NCBI RefSeq assembly: GCF_000350225.1
Contig: NW_005179211.1
Location: forward strand, 420,666-484,665
Reading direction: 5' to 3'
DNA length: 64,000 nt
From: Chondrus crispus
Lineage: Eukaryota > Rhodophyta > Florideophyceae > Gigartinales > Gigartinaceae
In this document: positions 52,742 through 62,474 of the stretch, piece after piece
How positions within the stretch are numbered: the first letter of the stretch is position 1
How the letters are laid out: each line of letters starts with the position of its first letter
Made by a program: the position numbers and the translations under genes
Notes under the pieces: model-generated
Database searches by the model: none
What the model was told of the DNA's origin: nothing
The model's input: only the letters and a program-made list of their open reading frames with translations

Positions 52742-55700
52742 TGGGATCCGTTAAGCTCCAAACCGATCCCAATCCCATAATCGACGAAGGAGCTCCTTCT
52801 TCTACAGGCGGCATATTCAACGCTGCTACACTCTGTGACTTGCTCGGGATCCCGCTTATACTTGTTGCACCACGAGAGTATTATGAACACGGATGGGGCG
52901 ACGACTGCCATGACGCAAGGCCAATCGTAGCAACCTGGACATTGACAATCATGGACCAACACAGTAAACCCGTGGCCCTCACCTTCGACCTTGTACAAAG
53001 TGAATCACCACTCATAGTCGGACTTGATGTCATGCAGCATGCCGACGTCATCAACACAAAAATACCGAGGCACATCAGATTTCGGCGTCCTACCGACACA
53101 AGGTCATTCTCGCTGCTCACATACATTGAGTATGAACACAACCACAGCAAGACTAAGAGACTAAGACTCGAAATCATCCCTCATAAACAGTCCTCCGTCG
53201 CAACACTCATGGCAAATATCAGCAACTTGGGGAAGCGTACACCTCTCGCCTTCTCAAAAAAAATCCATCGCTATACTCATGCCCCAGCTGAAGAGATCAA
53301 AAGCATATGCAAAACCGCAGGCATACTCGACAGCCAACTGGCCAACGCAATCGATGTCGTGGATAGCGAATGTGAAGTATGTACGAAGAACGGGCGACCG
53401 GCAAGCACCCGCAAAGTGTCACTGACTTATGTTAACGCCGCCTTCAATCAAGAAGTACAAACAGACTTCATGCACTGCAACATAAAAGATGTCAAATACA
53501 CGCTCATTAACATGACAGACCGCGGAACGGGTTGGTCTGAAACGCGAATTGTAACAAACCAATCCGTTCACACGATGCAACGATATGTGGAACAGTTCTG
53601 GATTTGCGTACACGGAGCACCGCAAGCCATCTCAGCGGACGACGCATACGATAAGCCAGCTTTTCATAAGTTGTTGAAACAGTATGGCATCACGTACAAG
53701 TCACGGCCGTCACGCCGCCACAACAAGCTGGGAACCGTTGAGCGAAAAAACGGAACTATCAAGGCAATCATTCGCAAGCTGGACAGCGACATCACCGACG
53801 CTGACGCTGAAACAATCGTCTCCAGGGCAGTGTTTCTTTCAAACCTCTTCTCTGGTTCGAGGACGCTTAGCTCGTTTCAACTCGCAAAAGGGTATTCGCC
53901 TTCCATTCTTGGAATGCCCAGCTCTCGGGTCACACCGGAGCTGCTCGACGCTCACAAGGAACAAGCCGCAACTCGCGCTCTGCAAACTTTGCTCAACAGT
54001 AAAAACAATAGAACCCTACCAAGCCAAATCCTAAAAAAGGGGGACCCAATCTGGGTGTATTACGAGACCTCCAGCAAGTCGAAGAAAAACGAATGGGTCA
54101 AAGCCACGGTTATCGAGGCCCAACAGCATCGAGTTCTCGCAAGACGATCAACGAAAGGTCCGCCTATGAGGATCGCGTACGAAGACGTCCGCGTCGCTCC
54201 AAAGAGCCAGCTCACGCAAGACCTGATGTCTCGCTCTTTGGAAGACGAACTGGCCACAGAAGACGACTGTGAAATTCACGCGAATGCCATACTCCCAGAA
54301 GCAATATCGGGAAAATGCGTCTCATCGGACAGGGGGGAGAATAAAGAAAGGCCACCGCATGAAGTGTCCGACGCACGCACATCTCCGACCCTGCTCGCTG
54401 ATAGCAAACCACCGCAAGCGGAAAACCCCGCAGCCGACATTGGAAAGTTGAGGGTGACAGGATCACTTCCAAGAAATACGACGCTCACATCCGATCGCGC
54501 GAGAGTCATACAGAGCATCTACAAAACAATTGGAAAAGACCAAGTCAGCCGCAAACGTCTGGAGTCCGCGCCGTCCTGGATAGTGCGAGAAGCCTTCGAG
54601 AAGGAACACTCCTCCAATTGGAGGGATGCATACGAGGAGTTGGACGAGTCAGAGGTGCCACGAGACGCCAACGTAATCTCTTCCCACGTTGTGTACAAGG
54701 TCAAAAGCAACGAAGATGGCTCGCAAGTCCTTAAAGCCAGAATAGTGCCACACGGAAATCGAGACGACGAAAAAGATAAGATCAGGAAAGACTCCTCCGC
54801 CGCACAGTTCGACGTCATAAGAATTCTTCTTGCCATAACCACGTTCCTTGAGATGAGGCTAGCCATGGCCGACGTCAGCGGAGCCTACCTTCAGAGCGGA
54901 CCAATCACGCGACAGATTTACGTACGGCCACCAAGAGAATGGAATGGCACCCGCGGTAAGCTCTGGAGATTGGTAAAGTTACCATACGGAATTGTGGAGG
55001 CTGGGAGACAATGGGCGAAGACAGTTGAATACTGGATGACTATGAAAGCGGGTCTAGAGCGTGTGCCCGGGCTGAACCAGATATATGTACTCAGAAACAG
55101 CCTGGGACAGATATCAATGGCAGTCGCAAAAGTCACCGACGACTTCATATGCTGCGGCGCAGTAGCCGTGATAACGGAATTTGTGGAAAAATTGAAGAAA
55201 AGATTCGACGTCGGTAAGGTTATCATCAACAGTAAGTTCTTCTTTAACGGTTGTGAAATTGACCAGGACGCAAGTGGGTCGATTCGGATGTCCATGCACG
55301 GATACATGAAACAGCTGCAGGAGATACCCATTTCCAGGGAAAGACGTAAGCAACCCGGAGATAATGCAACCGAGCGTGAGGTTACACAATTCCGAAGTCT
55401 CGCTGGTACTCTGTTATGGCTCGGAAAAGGTGTCTTACCGCCGGCTGCTTATGCTAGCTCCAACATGCAACAAAAATTGTCCCTCCTCAAAGTCGGACAT
55501 ATCATAGAGGCGAATGAGACAATGCGGGATATTAGGAAGTTGGACCCCACCATCGTGTATCACAGTCCTGGTAATGTCTCCAACGCTATTCTATCGACAT
55601 TTTCGGACGCGTCGTTCAACATCACCGCTCGCAAATCGTATGGGCAAACCGGGTTAGTATCAGGTGTACGAACAACGATGCAAGATGGATCGGAACTCTT

Positions 55701-56130
55701 CCACGTACTGGACTGGGCGAGCACAAAGCAAAGGCGGATAAGCCATTCTAGTTATGGAGCCGAGATCCTGGCCTGTGCAGAAGGTGATGATCGTGGCTTC
55801 TACCTGAAGATGGGAATCAACTCATTGTTTCCAAAGATCAGGATGCGCAATGAGATCCTTGTCGATTCAATGGGGCTATTCGATACAATCACAACCCTTC
55901 ACGAAGGAAACGAGTACAGGCTGAGGCAGACCGTGCAACGGATCCGGGACAGCTTCGAGGCAGCAGATGTCAACGTCGTCAGGTGGATACCTGGTACGCA
56001 AAACATTGCCGACGCCTTAACCAAGAGGAACTTCACCTTGTGGAAACTCCTCAATAATATCTGCACCACTGGAAAAATTGACCCACAACTTCTGAAGGGG
56101 CAAGCATTAGATAGCGCTGATTGGCAGTGA
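52738..56130 (+). CDS. E6 pol (protease, integrase, RT, RNase H)
   Basis: About 1130 residues from ATG 52738. Protease-like IIDEGAPSSTGG (Asp-Glu-Gly-Ala instead of D-S/T-G-A) and LIVGLDVM. Integrase zinc finger HRYTH...CEVC, core QTDFMHC, ISADDAYD and GTVERKNGTIKAIIRKL. RT has YKVKSNEDGSQVLKARIVP, MADVSGAYLQSGP (first Asp), VKLPYGIVEAGRQW, and KVTDDFICCG where YVDD is expected. RNase H has TFSDASFN, SYGAEILAC, LVDSMGL and ADALTK. The Tyr of YxDD is replaced by Val. The frame is intact, so these look like clade features rather than decay. The whole pol is on one frame, -1 relative to gag. Confidence 0.92.
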   Translation: MMGSVKLQTDPNPIIDEGAPSSTGGIFNAATLCDLLGIPLILVAPREYYEHGWGDDCHDARPIVATWTLTIMDQHSKPVALTFDLVQSESPLIVGLDVMQHADVINTKIPRHIRFRRPTDTRSFSLLTYIEYEHNHSKTKRLRLEIIPHKQSSVATLMANISNLGKRTPLAFSKKIHRYTHAPAEEIKSICKTAGILDSQLANAIDVVDSECEVCTKNGRPASTRKVSLTYVNAAFNQEVQTDFMHCNIKDVKYTLINMTDRGTGWSETRIVTNQSVHTMQRYVEQFWICVHGAPQAISADDAYDKPAFHKLLKQYGITYKSRPSRRHNKLGTVERKNGTIKAIIRKLDSDITDADAETIVSRAVFLSNLFSGSRTLSSFQLAKGYSPSILGMPSSRVTPELLDAHKEQAATRALQTLLNSKNNRTLPSQILKKGDPIWVYYETSSKSKKNEWVKATVIEAQQHRVLARRSTKGPPMRIAYEDVRVAPKSQLTQDLMSRSLEDELATEDDCEIHANAILPEAISGKCVSSDRGENKERPPHEVSDARTSPTLLADSKPPQAENPAADIGKLRVTGSLPRNTTLTSDRARVIQSIYKTIGKDQVSRKRLESAPSWIVREAFEKEHSSNWRDAYEELDESEVPRDANVISSHVVYKVKSNEDGSQVLKARIVPHGNRDDEKDKIRKDSSAAQFDVIRILLAITTFLEMRLAMADVSGAYLQSGPITRQIYVRPPREWNGTRGKLWRLVKLPYGIVEAGRQWAKTVEYWMTMKAGLERVPGLNQIYVLRNSLGQISMAVAKVTDDFICCGAVAVITEFVEKLKKRFDVGKVIINSKFFFNGCEIDQDASGSIRMSMHGYMKQLQEIPISRERRKQPGDNATEREVTQFRSLAGTLLWLGKGVLPPAAYASSNMQQKLSLLKVGHIIEANETMRDIRKLDPTIVYHSPGNVSNAILSTFSDASFNITARKSYGQTGLVSGVRTTMQDGSELFHVLDWASTKQRRISHSSYGAEILACAEGDDRGFYLKMGINSLFPKIRMRNEILVDSMGLFDTITTLHEGNEYRLRQTVQRIRDSFEAADVNVVRWIPGTQNIADALTKRNFTLWKLLNNICTTGKIDPQLLKGQALDSADWQ

Positions 56131-56162
56131 TGATGTTAAGTCACTTCGAATGTATTCAAGTG

Positions 56163-56173
56163 ACTGGGGGGTA
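56163..56173 (+). promoter_or_regulatory. E6 polypurine tract
   Basis: ACTGGGGGGTA directly precedes the 3' LTR. Confidence 0.6.
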
Positions 56174-56910
56174 TGTAATCTGATCAGTGTGAAATGAGAC
56201 CATAGAGACTTTGACACTTGTTAGAATTGGATCCATTGGGTGACAGCCCCTGTTCACAACGCGCCCTGCCAAAAGGATATCTTCGAGTGAGCAAGCATGA
56301 GAACGGCTCATCGTTCGATGAGCAATAGGTTGTTGGTAAGACGCACTTACCAACACAAGCAAGCAGAAACGCAGACCCAGGGAGCAGTGAGCACCACCGC
56401 GCCAAGGGTCACAGGGAAAGAGGCAACAGCAACACCTTGCAAAGAAGGGGAAAGCTAAGGCAATGCATGTGGATATAGAGTACCTCAGACGAGCGCGACA
56501 GTCTGAGAAGCAAGCGCAATTGTTCTCATTGCAAGAGAACGGCAAAAGGGCACGCGGCCCAATTCGAGATGGACGAGGGTGGGGCAGACAGCTAATTCCG
56601 ATACGTGCAATCCGATATGTGCAACATGCATCTACAACCACGGAATTAGAGCAGCAAAGCAGTAGAACAGTACCGGCATTCGAGCGAAAAGCGGATACTT
56701 AAGAAAGAGGAATGAGCAGTAAAAAGAGGATAGAGGGTGGAGCAAGCCCCAGCAATTAGTGCTGACCAATCTTTGCCATCCTTACCCTTCGGCCGCTACG
56801 CTCTCTTCATCAGAAGAGTGTCCTCTACCTACTACGCCCGTCGCGTTGGATACCGTGTTGACACCTCTACACATCACTGTAACCAGCTCGCCATGACCCA
56901 TAACTTGACA
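56174..56910 (+). repeat. E6 3' LTR (737 bp)
   Basis: It pairs with 50767-51502 with about three differences. Confidence 0.95.
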
Positions 56911-56915
56911 ACGGT
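56911..56915. repeat. TSD ACGGT of E6, right copy
   Basis: It matches 50762-50766. Confidence 0.93.
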
Positions 56916-57115
56916 TGCATACATGCCCTTGCAATTTTTTTGAACCAAAATGCCCGTTTAGTGCACCCATGCCACCATGCCCGCGCATGTTCCGCCAAGT
57001 GTACTTTAATGCTGCCCGCTGTATGCTTCTAATTTTAAGTGCGAAATGCACTGATGCACCCATGCGGGTCTAAAGTTACTTTTGCCAGATGCCCGCACAC
57101 ATGCCCTACTTTTTG
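56916..57115 (+). repeat. hAT 5' subterminal region, right part (probable)
   Basis: ATGCCC or close variants (CATGCCCTTG, AATGCCCG, CATGCCCG, CTGCCCG, GATGCCCG, CATGCCCT) occur about eight times. Together with 50642-50766 they form one motif array split by E6. Confidence 0.5.
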
Positions 57116-57719
57116 TTGGTGGTTTTCCCACATGCACAGATACCCGCCATTTTCAGTTGTGGCACCAAATCACTTCGTATCAAGGCTGTGATACACAACA
57201 AGAAGTGGCGAACCGATCCGGAAATAATCTTGAATCGCAGAACGGCGTTCAAGATAGCGTGGCTCACATTACCTCGCCAATTTTCACCCGCCTCAATCAT
57301 GCTACCAGACGAAGAAGAACATCTAGACCGCCCGTCAGAATCTCATCCGTCAAACACCATAGCTCCTATGCTTCCTCCGAACTTGGTACAAGTCCAAGCT
57401 CCTCAAGTACTTCCAGACTCGCCTGTATCATCAGCAGAATCTTTCAATACGCTAGCCTCTCTAGTTATATAAGGTCCAGTTCAGGATGAGTCTCATGTGC
57501 TCCTGCTCGCCGATGCTTCTACTACAGCTACCGAACTGACACGAACGGTGAACCTTCACGTCAGAATAACTTGCAAAATACATCATCACCAAGAGCACAA
57601 AACCAATCAACTGCTTCCGATGAGATAAGGTTTGATTTCAATGATGCTTTGAAACGATGTAAGCGGTATGCTTTGCAAAACAAGAAAGCAGCAGTATAAG
57701 GGTCTTTCGTGGATTAGAC
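57116..57719. other. Region upstream of hAT transposase
   Basis: It has weak frames (for example 57089-57472) and a stretch near 57630 (F-D-F-N-D-A-L-K-R-C-K) that may be the start of the transposase in another frame. No start codon is clear. Confidence 0.4.
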
Positions 57720-59650
57720 AAGCATCTTTACTCTTGCATCATTTGCAATCCCTCTACCGGTTCTATGGATGTGCGAGACAAGAGGGAGAAGAAGGGACTG
57801 ATATCGTACCAAAGCAAAATTGGAACCAGTTCGTTTAGAAGACATGTACTTGGGCATCATACGGCAGAACATTCTGTTCTGGAAAAGCGTCAACTCGGAT
57901 TTCAGGAAGGAGGATCACGTCGCAAGAAAAAAAGGACATCAAATATGGATGGAAGTATTCTTAACACGTACCAGCAATATGGGAAAGCGTCCGAGAATCA
58001 AAAGCATCATGATCGAAAACTCATATTGCTGATTGCAAAGTCATGCTTACCTCTTTCACTCGCCGAAAAGGACTATTCCAAAAGCTATGTGCATACGTTG
58101 AATCCAAGAGTTCGAATACCAGACCGACGCAAGTTGACAAGCCAGTTGATTCCAGAATTTGTCAAGTTCTGTGAAGAGATGTTTGTGACCCCAAAACTGG
58201 ATTCTATGAAAACCTTGTCGATTACTTTCGACTTGTGGATGAGTCGGGGTTGTGAGGACATTTTTGATCTGGTGGTTTATGGCATGGATGACATCTTCCA
58301 GCATTATCAAGTTTACTTACGGATGGTTGAGTGCAGTTCTAAAACTGGGGTGTATTTGGCATCAGTTCTGAAGACCGAGTTGAACAAACATAATCTCATG
58401 AACCGTGTCGTAGCTTGCGTGAAGGACGGTGGGTCAAATTTACGATCCTGCATAACTATTCTGCAGGGCTTAGTGCGTTGTGACTTCTTGGGTCTCGATA
58501 CATGCTTTGAAGGTCCTTGCTTTGCCCATATGTTAAGTAATGCCTGCAATGCTGCTTTGCACAACTCCGTCGACGACGGACTGGCTCTCATTGACGCAAA
58601 AAGGCGAAAGTTTCTTTGCATAAATGCATTACCTGGACCAAGAAGAGTGCGAAAGGAAGAGACGCTTGGTTTTCTTCCTGCCGTGCAAAGGGAAAGAAAG
58701 AGAGAGAGATGCCAACTCCAGTCAAGACACGATTCATCACGTCTCTTGTGATGATGAGTATGTTGTTGCTGTATCGGGATGTCGTAGAGCACTGCTATTA
58801 TAACCAAGAGAAGTTGGATTTAAGGCAGCGTGTCCCTTCTACCGGAACATAGGAAATTATAAGGGTCATGGTCGACACGCTTGGACCAATTATGAAGACT
58901 TACGTTCTCAGTCAGATCCGTAACGGATGGTTTATTAGCGATGCAGTCGCCAAATTCGCAAATATGTACATGTTCTACTCATAAATTGAGCCGACGACAA
59001 GTGTACCAGCAAAACGAGACTCTGCTCAGAGAGAGTCTACTTTTGAGGATCAACTTTTGAAATACAAGAAGAGATTGGCGTTGTGTATTACGGCGAGCTT
59101 AGAGAAAATAGTGCGTCCTCTTATTTCTTTTCAAGGAATTCGAGAAAAGTACGTTCATCATTTTGTGGCTTTGGTTGTTGACCCAGAATTCAAATCTTTA
59201 AGGAGTCTATTCATGAGACTTCATGTAGGAAACGCGTCTGCGGGAAGGGCTTTGGCTAGGCTGTATGACCAGGAGGTCGTGATTCCCCTTCTGGTATCAA
59301 TTCACGAAGCACTGAACACAAGGCGAGCCGATGAGGTCAAGATAAGGGATGACCAAAACATACAGACATATGCTTCAGAGCAGATCTTTCTTTCCAAAGA
59401 CGGTTTATCTTGTGTTAGAGATACATCTGACCGATCTCCTTCCGTAGTCCCGAATGATGCTGTGCAAGAGACAGAGGAGTACGCAGACGTGAAAGATTGT
59501 TTTATTGTTGAACCCCCCGAGACAGAACATCAGAAGGTTTGGAAATCTATGGAACACGAACTGAAGTCTTTCAGGTGCGATGTCTTCAATAAGAAGACGG
59601 AAACAAAGTTGATATGGCTTATTGAAAATGTGCGACCACATGCTGTTATA
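57720..59650 (+). pseudogene. hAT transposase, N-terminal and catalytic part
   Basis: A BED zinc finger spans the frame before and after ATG 57765: Cys codons at 57735 and 57744 (CIIC), then FRRHVLGHH in the ORF. An in-frame stop lies just upstream, so the native start is broken. The hAT core follows: ITFDLWMSRGCEDIF (catalytic Asp), VVACVKDGGSNLRSC (second Asp) and CFAHMLSNACNAAL (CxxH). A shift near 58615 leads to PTPVKTRFITSLVMM and VDPEFKSLRSLF, with stops near 58850 and 58982. It is clearly dead. Confidence 0.85.
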
Positions 59651-60814
59651 TGGAAAGTGCAAAATCGAGCGACACGTGTACATGACTCGACGGCCCGGAC
59701 CCTCACCCTATATCACGACATGACACGTGTAAAGTCCCAGATTTTGGACGAAAGTGGACTTTCGGAGAGTTATGCAAATTTGCATAAATGCCCAAAATTT
59801 ACATTTGGCCCGAACCGTTATAGGGCTACACAGGCAATACTGCAAATCTATTGGGTGTCGGTTCGAATGGTGCAATTCTATGGTTATGTTATTGTCCACT
59901 TATATGCGGTCATGCTGGTGATATATCTTGAATAATCGGTGTATGTTTTAATTAAATTATTTCGGGGGTTTCAAGTTGTTCACCATGGTTGTAATGGGTA
60001 ATTACGGGTGGCCTTGGCGCTGGACACTTGTGTGCGGTGTACACATGTACACGTTTGCCAGGTTGCAGCGTGTACGTACACTTGTACACGTCGCCTGCAT
60101 ACGGTCCGGCGCGTGTCCGAGTACAGTACATGTGAATTAAAAGTACAACAAGTATTTCTCACTAGAGACATGTACTTACGTGAGTATTCAGTGTACGCGT
60201 CACGCTGTATGCGACTCTTGCATCAGCATGCGCCGTTGTACTATACTCTCCTCAACATGCGACGTTGTACTGTGCTTTCGTTATAGTGCGCCGTTGGATG
60301 CAAGTTGATGACAGTACTCATGTGATTCACATCGGATATCACGTGAGATGTGTTGAAAGTCTGGATGCACATTGTTGCTAGCCGTCATAGTCGTCTGGCA
60401 GTGTGCACCGAAATTAGTAAGGTACGAAACAAGGGCATGTATGGGGACTGAGATATGACAGGACTTTGCGTTGTTGGAAATAAAGAGATGCCAAGTTGTT
60501 CATTGCGCAAGAATGTATTCTGTCATGTCTGGATGCAGATTAGTAAGGTGTGAAACGATTGCATGCGTAGGGCCATAGTTTACAGTCACCCGAAATGTGT
60601 AGAAAATGTTGTGCACGGATACTCAATGGTCAATTCAAAGGTGGAAATAGAACAGTGTGGACGGGCCAGAAGAGGACCGCGCTTGGTCACGCATATGGTG
60701 AGTACGGTTTACCAGGTGTCCAAGTAATGGGATAATGTAACACTCAAAGTGTATAAGTATCGCCGAAAGACAGCTCCAAGTAAACCTTGGCACCAACTCC
60801 TTCACCCACACACA
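59651..60814. other. Insert between hAT halves
   Basis: About 1.2 kb separates the hAT parts. It has GTACACGTG/TGTACA-rich sequence at 60020-60130, like the LTR motif clusters, but I found no LTR ends or TSD. It may be an old insertion, an intron-like remnant or unrelated flank. Confidence 0.4.
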
Positions 60815-61205
60815 TCAACCTGCCCTCCTTCTTTTCCTTGCCCCTCCGAACCTACCATTATGGCTTGCGTCACGCTGGACGAAGTACCTACATGTCGTCG
60901 CCCTTGCACATCAAATTCTTTCAATTCCAGCCACCCAAATCGAGAACGAAAGAGTGTTCAGTCTGGCTGGCAGAATTGCATCCTCCAGTCGAAACAGAAT
61001 CTCGACTGAAAACATAGATAATCTTGTATCTATAGTCCGAAACCATCCTCACAACCATGCGGAGCGCTCAGATGAGGTCCACTCTTTCGAAGAGTTTAGT
61101 GATTTTCTGGTTGTCAAGGAGAAAAAGGACGATCTTGACTTAGCTGTAGATGAATCCAAGGCAGATATTGAGGAATATCCGTGTACTATTTCTAGAAATG
61201 TCTAG
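60815..61205 (+). pseudogene. hAT transposase C-terminal dimerisation domain
   Basis: PLWLASRWTKYLHVVALA, then ILSIPATQIENERVFSLAGR and STENIDNLVSIVRNHPHN, the classic hAT C-terminal signature. The frame shifts once near 60940. An acidic tail follows and ends at 61203-61205. It probably belongs to the transposase at 57720, but could be a second hAT copy. Confidence 0.8.
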
Positions 61206-61537
61206 CTAGATATGCCACTTTGCCTAATTGCGATTGAGTTCCTGTGCGTGAAATGGATGTGTGAAAAAATAAATGAATCTGAGCCAAAAAGCATTTTGAA
61301 GCCACCCGCGCGATCTGGTTTTCAACCATCCCGTTGCTGTCTATTGGACATTGTCTGTTAGAACAATGGATGACGCCTGAATTCAGACTCTCATCCATGC
61401 CCAAGCCACGAAGCTGTTCGGCGGATGCCTAGAAAACAACTACAAGTGAAATTTGAGTGAGTCATAAAATAAGAATCAGACTCCAAAGGACAGCTTCTTG
61501 CTCGCACGGACTCCCCGAAGGGATTTTAGCGAAAATG
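61206..61537. other. Intergenic stretch
   Basis: About 330 bp with no supported feature, apart from its possible role as the body of a SINE downstream of the tRNA-like unit. Confidence 0.4.
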
Positions 61538-61606
61538 CTGTGGCCGGAATTGAACCCGCGACCTCGGAGCGATAAATTGCTCTCGTCCCACTGGGCCGCG
61601 AGGTCT
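61538..61606 (-). ncRNA. tRNA-like Pol III unit (tRNA relic or SINE head)
   Basis: On the - strand, CGGCCCAGTGGG resembles an A box and GGGTTCAATTCC a B box, about 40 bp apart. A TTTT run follows a few bases after the 3' end. The T arm has one mismatch, the D arm is imperfect and the acceptor ends do not pair. A normal tRNA is unlikely. Confidence 0.4.
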
Positions 61607-61655
61607 TGTGAAACATATCGATTTTTGTTAATTTATATTATATACCCGCGCGGGC

Positions 61656-62459
61656 ATGGTCACTGTAGCTCGATTTTTGAACACACACACACACGATGAC
61701 GAAGAAGAAGAAGACATCGTCGTCCGTCGACTTCCCTCCGTCGCCGCACCCGCCGCATCCGCTTCACGCCAAAGCGCTCGCGCCCTGCGCAGACGGGTAC
61801 GGCGGAAGCACCCCCCGCGCGTCTCTCGAAACGTCGCGCGCTCCACCGCTCTCCCCCGCGACCGCGACCGCCGCCCCGCCTTCGCCCACCATCCTGGCCG
61901 GGCCTCCTCGCCCTGCTTCACTCGCCCATGCCTCCAGTCCACACCTCCCGCCATCCCTCGCGACCGCCGCTTCGTCTCCGCCCGCCATCCTGGCCGGGCC
62001 ACCTCGCCCTGCTTCACCCGCCCATGCCTCCCGTCCGCACCTCCCGCCCTCCCCCGCCACCGCTGCCTCGCTTGCGCCCGCCACCCTACCCGGGCCTCGT
62101 CGCCCTGCTTTAACCGCCCATGCCTCCCCTCCGCACCTCTTGACGTTGCCGGTGACGACCGCCTCGCCTTCGTCTGCCACCCTGGCCCCGCCTTCTCGCC
62201 TTGCTTCACCCGCCCATCCCCCCCTGTCCAGCTCCCGCCCATCACCCAACCATGGGTGACTGTTGCTGCCGCACGACCCCGTCATTCCCCTCGTCCTACC
62301 TCCCTGCTGTCCCTGCATATGCGGCGAGCGCCGCCTTGCCTATCACCTCCGTTCAATTCAAGTCATCTTCCACCTTACCCTCCACTTCTCCCTTTGTCGT
62401 GGCTGGCCCCCTCCAGCTGCCACGTGTCCCAGCCCGCCCTGATTCTTCTTCTATCCTGA
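61656..62459 (+). CDS. Low-complexity ORF with tandem repeats (unrecognised)
   Basis: ATG 61656, 267 codons, rich in Pro, Ala, Arg and Ser. The middle is four copies of a 32-residue unit (HPGRASSPCFTRPCLPSAPP) encoded by a 96-bp minisatellite. All three forward frames stay long here because the unit is a multiple of three, so the coding frame is uncertain. A TATA-rich stretch (61630-61643) lies just upstream. It may be non-coding. Confidence 0.3.
   Translation: MVTVARFLNTHTHDDEEEEDIVVRRLPSVAAPAASASRQSARALRRRVRRKHPPRVSRNVARSTALPRDRDRRPAFAHHPGRASSPCFTRPCLQSTPPAIPRDRRFVSARHPGRATSPCFTRPCLPSAPPALPRHRCLACARHPTRASSPCFNRPCLPSAPLDVAGDDRLAFVCHPGPAFSPCFTRPSPPVQLPPITQPWVTVAAARPRHSPRPTSLLSLHMRRAPPCLSPPFNSSHLPPYPPLLPLSWLAPSSCHVSQPALILLLS
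61681..61714. repeat. (AC)7 and (GAA)n microsatellites
   Basis: ACACACACACACAC at 61681-61694 is followed after a few bases by GAAGAAGAAGAAG. Confidence 0.95.
61860..62230. repeat. 96-bp minisatellite, about four copies
   Basis: The anchor ATCCTGGCC or a variant recurs at 61891, 61987, 62083 and 62179, exactly 96 bp apart. Copies differ by point changes only, with no net length change, so the codon register is kept. Confidence 0.93.
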
Positions 62460-62474
62460 CTCTCGAGGCTGCCC

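Larger units (their letters stand above)
50767..56910 (+). mobile_element. E6: full-length Ty1/Copia element
   Basis: LTRs of 736 and 737 bp (TGTAATC...TTGACA), TSD ACGGT, PBS, gag, pol and polypurine tract are all present. The LTRs differ at about three positions, so insertion is recent. Gag and pol are open. The order protease, integrase, RT, RNase H identifies Copia. The RT motifs are unusual and recall the GalEa-like group. Confidence 0.95.

Noticed and set aside
61538..61606. Functional tRNA gene
   Set aside because: The acceptor ends do not pair and both the D and T arms have mismatches, so I call it tRNA-like only.
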